Below, piece after piece: positions 15,060 through 18,076 of a stretch of 18,076 bases of DNA. Origin of the DNA: an uncultured Anaerolineaceae bacterium (GTDB lineage: Bacteria > Chloroflexota > Anaerolineae > Promineifilales > Promineifilaceae). The translations under genes and the position numbers were made by a program. Each line of letters starts with the position of its first letter. The first letter of the stretch is position 1. The notes below the pieces were generated by a model. That model searched no databases and was not told the DNA's origin. It was given only the letters and a program-made list of their open reading frames with translations. The stretch is from contig CALBTC010000022.1 of NCBI GenBank assembly GCA_937967805.1, positions 1-18,076 on the forward strand, read 5' to 3'.

Positions 15060-15101
15060 AATGGTTAATGGTAAATTGTAAATGGTTAATGGTTAATGGC
15101 A
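15060..15101. repeat. Six tandem heptamers at the trpF/NUDIX junction
   Basis: On the plus strand the units are AATGGTT, AATGGTA, AATTGTA, AATGGTT, AATGGTT, AATGGCA. The array covers the last codons and stop of trpF (giving the C-terminal AINH) and abuts the GTG start of the NUDIX gene, replacing any ribosome site there. It resembles the heptanucleotide short tandem repeats described in filamentous cyanobacteria. Confidence 0.8.
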
Positions 15102-15808
15102 CTCTTGGCGTTTTGGATGAAGGCGCGGACGAGGCTGGGGTCTTTTTGGCCGGGGCTGGCTTCGACACCGCTGGCGACATCGACGGCAAACGGCCGTACC
15201 ACTCTTACCGCCTCGGCCACATTGTCGGCATTCAAACCGCCGGCCAGCATCAAGCCGGGAATCGACTGGGCCAGTTGGGCGCTCATCGCCCAATCGCCCG
15301 TCTCCCCCGTACCGCCGCGCAGCGTGGGATGATAAGTGTCAATCAGCAAAGAAGGAGATTGGAGATTAGAGATTAGAGATTGCTCGCCACCCATTGATTC
15401 ACTGATTACTGAATACTGCTTACCGTTCACCGGCACCGCATACCACTCCGCCTCCGCTTCCGCTTCGGCCAGGCTGGTAGGGCGCAGCGCTTTGTAGGAA
15501 CGGCCGTAAATTGGCGACCGTTCATCCCCCACCAAGAACGGCACCTCTTCGCCGCTGAGCTGAGCCAGGTCCAGGCCAACCTCGTCTAAAATCTCGGCCA
15601 TGCGCGGGCCGGTTTCGTTGACAAAGACGCCCACCAACACCGGGCAGCGAGGCGCCGCACGCAGCGTTTGCACAACGGCTTTGGCCGTGTTTATCTCAAT
15701 TGCGCGTTTGCTGGGTGGGTAGAAGATAAAACCAAGATAGTCGGCGCCGGCGGTGACGGCCGTTTGGGCATCGGCCAGGTTGGTGAGGCCGCAAATTTTT
15801 ACGTTCAT
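15086..15808 (-). CDS. trpF: Phosphoribosylanthranilate isomerase with repeat-encoded insertion
   Basis: 240 residues, about 25 more than usual (205-215). It converts phosphoribosylanthranilate to CdRP in tryptophan synthesis on a TIM barrel. Seen in order: MNVKICGLTNLADA with the catalytic Cys6; GADYLGFIFYPPSKR; VGVFVNE; the QLHGDE equivalent as QLSGEE; SYKALRP; LLIDTY with the catalytic Asp157, then GGTGETGDW; LMLAGGLNADNV; and VDVASGVE with the phosphate-binding end. The extra length is one block, residues 127-152, just before the catalytic strand, encoded by two degenerate heptamer tracts. Because the catalytic residues and the reading frame survive, the enzyme may still work, but this needs proof. 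The stop codon itself lies in another heptamer array. A weak AGAGG precedes the ATG. The gene carries three octamers. Confidence 0.93.
   Translation of the reverse strand: MNVKICGLTNLADAQTAVTAGADYLGFIFYPPSKRAIEINTAKAVVQTLRAAPRCPVLVGVFVNETGPRMAEILDEVGLDLAQLSGEEVPFLVGDERSPIYGRSYKALRPTSLAEAEAEAEWYAVPVNGKQYSVISESMGGEQSLISNLQSPSLLIDTYHPTLRGGTGETGDWAMSAQLAQSIPGLMLAGGLNADNVAEAVRVVRPFAVDVASGVEASPGQKDPSLVRAFIQNAKSAINH
15354..15428. repeat. Two heptamer tracts inserted in frame in trpF
   Basis: Tract one (15354-15381) reads GGAGATT twice then AGAGATT twice. Tract two (15401-15428) reads ACTGATT, ACTGAAT, ACTGCTT, ACCGTTC. Together with the 19 bp between them they almost exactly cover codons 127-152 of trpF, the block absent from normal TrpF proteins. 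Lower GC than the flanking gene. Confidence 0.75.
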
Positions 15809-16007
15809 GCCTCTATTATGCCGTGCCGCAGCAGCCAGGCCAATAGGGAAGAGATTGCTAGGGGTTCAACCATTCCGAAGATTTGTAACACTCCTGATCT
15901 TTCTCCAAGACCAATTAGAATGTTTGGGCTTTTAGCCACGCGTTGCAGTATGGCAGATTCTTCAACCAGGAAGTGGATGCAATGGGAACGGCCGTCCCAC
16001 GATTGGG

Positions 16008-16778
16008 CTACTGTAACGTTGGAAAAAGCTCTAGCAGGGCCAGCGACAAATAAAGCAGCAAAACGGCCGCACTGTTTGTGGTCAGGTGGATGATGATGGA
16101 AATGAAGAGGGAGCGGGTGCGCTCGTAAGCGTAGGCATTGACCAGGCCAATGACAAAGCTGGCGGCCACCACGCTGATGCTGTCGGCGTGGGCCAGGGCA
16201 AAGATAGCGCCGCTGGCCAACACGCGCAGCCAAACGCGCTCCATTTTGCCCCAAAACCAGGTGTGCAGCAGACCGCGAAAATACAGCTCTTCAGAAATGG
16301 GCACCAAAATCCCGGCACCAATAAGCGTGCTGAAAAAGCCGATCCAGGAAAATTCCAGCGCCCCACCCATGATCAGATCGCTGCGGGCTTGCAGGCTGTC
16401 CAGGTTGCCCTCCACCAGCATCTGCACCAGCAGCCCCAGCACCGCCCGCCCCGGCAGCAGCAGGATGGCCACCCCGGTGCCAATCAGCAGCCACTGCCAG
16501 CGCCAGCGCAACGGCCGTAGCCCCAGCCCGCGCCAGCTAATCTTCCCCCGCCGCACACCCAGCAGATAGGTGGTGCCGGCCAGACAAACAAAATTGGCCA
16601 AGAAGATCAGGAACGAAGCCCCCAGGCTAATTTCCACAAACAGCCACCCGATTAACCCGGACAGCAAAATAAACGAGCCAAAGCCGACCAGCAAATAGAG
16701 CGCCAGGTCTAGCCAGCTCTGCGGTGCAGGGGCCGGGTCCGCTGTTTCTGCTACGACCGGTTGCTTAATCTCCGCCAT
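16008..16778 (-). CDS. CPBP-family intramembrane protease (Abi/CAAX-like), second of a pair
   Basis: 256 residues from the ATG at 16778, preceded by GGAG nine nt upstream; a TTG directly before it is less likely. Hydrophobic helices cover most of the protein after a short Pro/Ala-rich N-terminus. Three active-site motifs of the CPBP (Rce1-like) family are present: SEELYFRG (Glu-Glu and Arg, about residues 163-168), FALAH (His about 197) and HLTTN (His and Asn about 231/235). In this numbering the first Met is the ATG. CPBP proteins include prenyl-protein endopeptidases, bacteriocin immunity proteins and signalling proteases; the substrate here is unknown. The start overlaps the end of the upstream CPBP gene by 14 bp, so translation is probably coupled. 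Confidence 0.92.
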   Translation of the reverse strand: MAEIKQPVVAETADPAPAPQSWLDLALYLLVGFGSFILLSGLIGWLFVEISLGASFLIFLANFVCLAGTTYLLGVRRGKISWRGLGLRPLRWRWQWLLIGTGVAILLLPGRAVLGLLVQMLVEGNLDSLQARSDLIMGGALEFSWIGFFSTLIGAGILVPISEELYFRGLLHTWFWGKMERVWLRVLASGAIFALAHADSISVVAASFVIGLVNAYAYERTRSLFISIIIHLTTNSAAVLLLYLSLALLELFPTLQ

Positions 16779-17712
16779 CAAACAGTTCTCCAGGCTGAAC
16801 CGCCGGTCCGGTGCGCTGCCGCAGTAAAATCAGGTAAAAGAGTGCGGCAATCACCCATAAGGAACTCAGCGCGTAAACAGCGTCCAGCTCCGTGACGAGG
16901 AAAATGGACTCCGTTTGCAAGGCAGAGTTGGTGTAGTTGGCAAAGAGGGCCGAGTAAAGATTGTTGGCCGCGTGAGCGCCAATGGCCAGCTCGGCCGAAT
17001 TGTCGCGCAGGGTAACAAAAGCAAAAAAGGCACCGATGCTCAGGTAAAACAGCGGCAGCAAAATAGCGCTGGCGGCTAGCTCCGGGTTGCCCAAATGCGG
17101 GATCATAAACAACACGCCATTCACCAGCGCCAGCACCAAAAAGTTGCGCCCCAAATGGCCGCTGGCCTGCAGCAGATAGCCGCGAAACAGCAGCTCTTCG
17201 GCGGTGGTTTGCATGGGGGTAAGCAGCAGCACCGCCAGGGCAAACACAAAAAAGCGGCCTGGGTTGAAAACAACGGTATAAATCTCTGGATTGATGAGAT
17301 ATTCCACCACGCTGGCCAATGTCACTAGCAGCAGCCAGACGCTAAACCCCTGCGCCACGCGCCGCCAGTTGATCTGTTTGGCCGGGGTGATGATGGAGCG
17401 CAACGGCCGTCCATGCACAAACTTCACCGTGATAAATACGCCCACAATCAACAGGGCAAAGCTCAGACTGAGCACGATGTAGTTAAAAAGGGGATCAACC
17501 CCGGTGAAGAAACCTGTTTGCATGTTGACGGCCGTTTCCGGATCACCGTCAATCATTACCCAAAATAACGGCACCACCAGAAACATGGAGCCGAGCACAA
17601 ACCAAAAAAACAAAATCAGAACCAGGCCAAAAAAGTAACGGTACCACTCTGTCTGCCCCAAATAAACCTGATCCAGGAAAGAGTCCGAGGCCTTATTAGC
17701 AATATCATCCAT
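16765..17712 (-). CDS. CPBP-family intramembrane protease (Abi/CAAX-like), first of a pair
   Basis: 315 residues; ATG with a weak GAGAG upstream. Several membrane helices (about 27-53, 75-97, 122-140, 153-167, 190-206, 212-235, 283-302). Active-site motifs: AEELLFRGYL (Glu172, Glu173, Arg177), a His in FMIPHLGN (His206) and HAANN (His247, Asn251). It is diverged from its neighbour, with a longer N-terminus and a polar C-terminal tail, so the pair is either an old duplication or two subfamilies. First gene of the minus-strand run that goes on with the second CPBP gene, trpF and the NUDIX gene. TATGAT on the minus strand (17754-17749) is a possible -10, without a clear -35. Two octamers lie inside. 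Confidence 0.92.
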   Translation of the reverse strand: MDDIANKASDSFLDQVYLGQTEWYRYFFGLVLILFFWFVLGSMFLVVPLFWVMIDGDPETAVNMQTGFFTGVDPLFNYIVLSLSFALLIVGVFITVKFVHGRPLRSIITPAKQINWRRVAQGFSVWLLLVTLASVVEYLINPEIYTVVFNPGRFFVFALAVLLLTPMQTTAEELLFRGYLLQASGHLGRNFLVLALVNGVLFMIPHLGNPELAASAILLPLFYLSIGAFFAFVTLRDNSAELAIGAHAANNLYSALFANYTNSALQTESIFLVTELDAVYALSSLWVIAALFYLILLRQRTGPAVQPGELFDGGD

Positions 17713-17823
17713 AAAATTCTCTCAAAAGTTCGCTTACGATTAAAGCAAATCATACCTCACTCACTTGAAATTGGGGCATTTATGAGCCCCGCCTAAAAGA
17801 AAGATATAACTTTGGGTATAAAA

Positions 17824-17841
17824 TTAGCGCATTCGCGCTAA
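17824..17841. terminator. Small hairpin in the 17713-17933 gap
   Basis: TTAGCGC (17824-17830), loop ATTC, GCGCTAA (17835-17841): a perfect 7-bp stem. On the minus strand it is followed by TTTTAT, so it could end a minus-strand transcript entering from beyond the window, or be an operator for the small plus-strand gene. A second stem, CCGCCG-GCA-CGGCGG, lies at 17872-17886. Confidence 0.35.
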
Positions 17842-17933
17842 AAATCATTATCCTTCTCAGGTTGTTCTCAGCCGCCGGCACGGCGGGCGGTAATATACGA
17901 AGTGATGTAATGTAAGTGAATGGAGAAAACAAT

Positions 17934-18041
17934 ATGAAAACCAAAAACCACAGGCCCGTATGGGCCGTATTTTTTGTTTTTTGTCTTTCTATATTTGGCT
18001 TTGTTATTACGTACTTCATTATTATACAGTTTAAGGCTTAG
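17934..18041 (+). CDS. Small predicted membrane protein, 35 residues
   Basis: ATG at 17934 with GGAG (17922-17925) eight nt upstream; stop TAG at 18039-18041. The product starts MKTKNHRPVW, with a basic N-terminus followed by an unbroken hydrophobic helix (VFFVFCLSIFGFVITYFIII) and ends QFKA. This is the layout of single-helix small membrane proteins or subunits of membrane complexes. No family is recognised. The alternative minus-strand frames over the same DNA have no ribosome site and mixed composition. Downstream partners lie beyond the window. Confidence 0.5.
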   Translation: MKTKNHRPVWAVFFVFCLSIFGFVITYFIIIQFKA

Positions 18042-18076
18042 CGCTACGGTCGGTGCGCACAATTTTCTTCTCTGTT

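Larger units (their letters stand above)
537..17535. repeat. Highly iterated palindromic octamer ACGGCCGT, 29 copies
   Basis: First bases of the copies found by eye: 537, 1226, 1298, 2006, 2486, 2549, 4462, 4797, 6305, 6440, 7417, 7873, 9112, 9534, 9650, 11090, 11347, 11614, 12176, 14154, 14316, 14926, 15190, 15500, 15756, 15988, 16511, 17403, 17528. Twenty-five are in coding sequence, four (6305, 6440, 11347, 15988) between genes. Many extend to AACGGCCGTT. Near-copies with T or G in the first position (for example 5256, 7429, 10377) add to the set. With 57% GC an octamer of this composition is expected about 0.5 times in 18 kb. Confidence 0.9.

Noticed and set aside
7455..15428. Possible CRISPR array from the many short repeats
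   Set aside because: Repeats differ in sequence and period, are directly tandem or inverted, and have no unique spacers of constant length; no cas genes.
15805..16007. Minus-strand frame ending with TGA that overlaps the trpF ATG (ATGA), with a protein-like end (VEPLAISSLLAWLLRHGIIEA)
   Set aside because: The ATGA overlap suggests coupling, but there is no ATG with a ribosome site between the CPBP stop and trpF, the codons used (AGA, CTA, TTA, TCA) differ from the neighbours, and the longer frame is only the shadow of the CPBP gene. Possibly a remnant or leader.
16008..17712. Abortive-infection defence system built from the Abi/CAAX pair
   Set aside because: CPBP proteins are often labelled Abi, but no toxin, nuclease or other defence gene adjoins them, and trpF and NUDIX genes follow on the same strand.
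17780..18062. Two minus-strand frames of 64 and 79 codons at the right end
   Set aside because: No ribosome site and mixed composition; they oppose the better supported 35-codon plus-strand gene and cross hairpins.

Overview
The window looks like a chromosomal segment of a free-living bacterium, most probably a Chloroflexota member of the Anaerolineae/Caldilineae type. This is an inference from gene content and intergenic style: a membrane FecR protein with DUF5666-like repeats beside an ECF sigma factor, an EAD-like death-fold domain on a membrane anchor, many short palindromic and tandem repeats, and moderate-to-high GC. No sequence search was possible. Sixteen protein genes are called, including one 35-codon gene. 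No rRNA, tRNA, CRISPR array, transposase or prophage gene was seen.

Layout. 52-3328 (minus): ECF sigma factor, then a large FecR/DUF5666 membrane protein, probably a sigma/anti-sigma surface-sensing pair. 3436-4872 (minus): RsmF/RsmB-like rRNA m5C methyltransferase carrying an in-frame palindromic repeat. 4953-6274: a nitroreductase and an anchored protein of unknown function, convergent, with a strong inverted repeat between them. 6275-6606: a 332-bp divergent promoter region. 6607-9612 (plus): DAHP synthase (first step of aromatic biosynthesis), a YqaA/DedA-like membrane protein, a cyclase/kynurenine-formamidase-like hydrolase and a DUF2867-like protein, with hairpin repeats in the gaps. 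9592-11273 (minus): thioredoxin-type arsenate reductase and TrpB. 11440-12492 (minus): EAD-like domain, one membrane segment and an outer domain. 12777-14489 (plus): GMC oxidoreductase with a four-cysteine motif. 14514-17712 (minus): two overlapping CPBP membrane protease genes, TrpF and a NUDIX hydrolase. 17934-18041 (plus): a small predicted membrane protein.

Three genes serve the chorismate/tryptophan route (DAHP synthase, trpB, trpF), but they lie in separate transcription units rather than a trp operon.

The most striking signal is not a gene. The palindromic octamer ACGGCCGT occurs 29 times by my manual count, where base composition predicts less than about one. Twenty-five copies lie inside coding sequence in all three reading phases, most often encoding Thr-Ala-Val. 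It resembles the cyanobacterial HIP1 phenomenon but with a different word. In addition, short repeats appear inside two conserved enzymes in frame: a palindromic element in the rRNA methyltransferase and heptamer tracts in trpF. Another heptamer array overlaps the trpF stop and abuts the NUDIX start.
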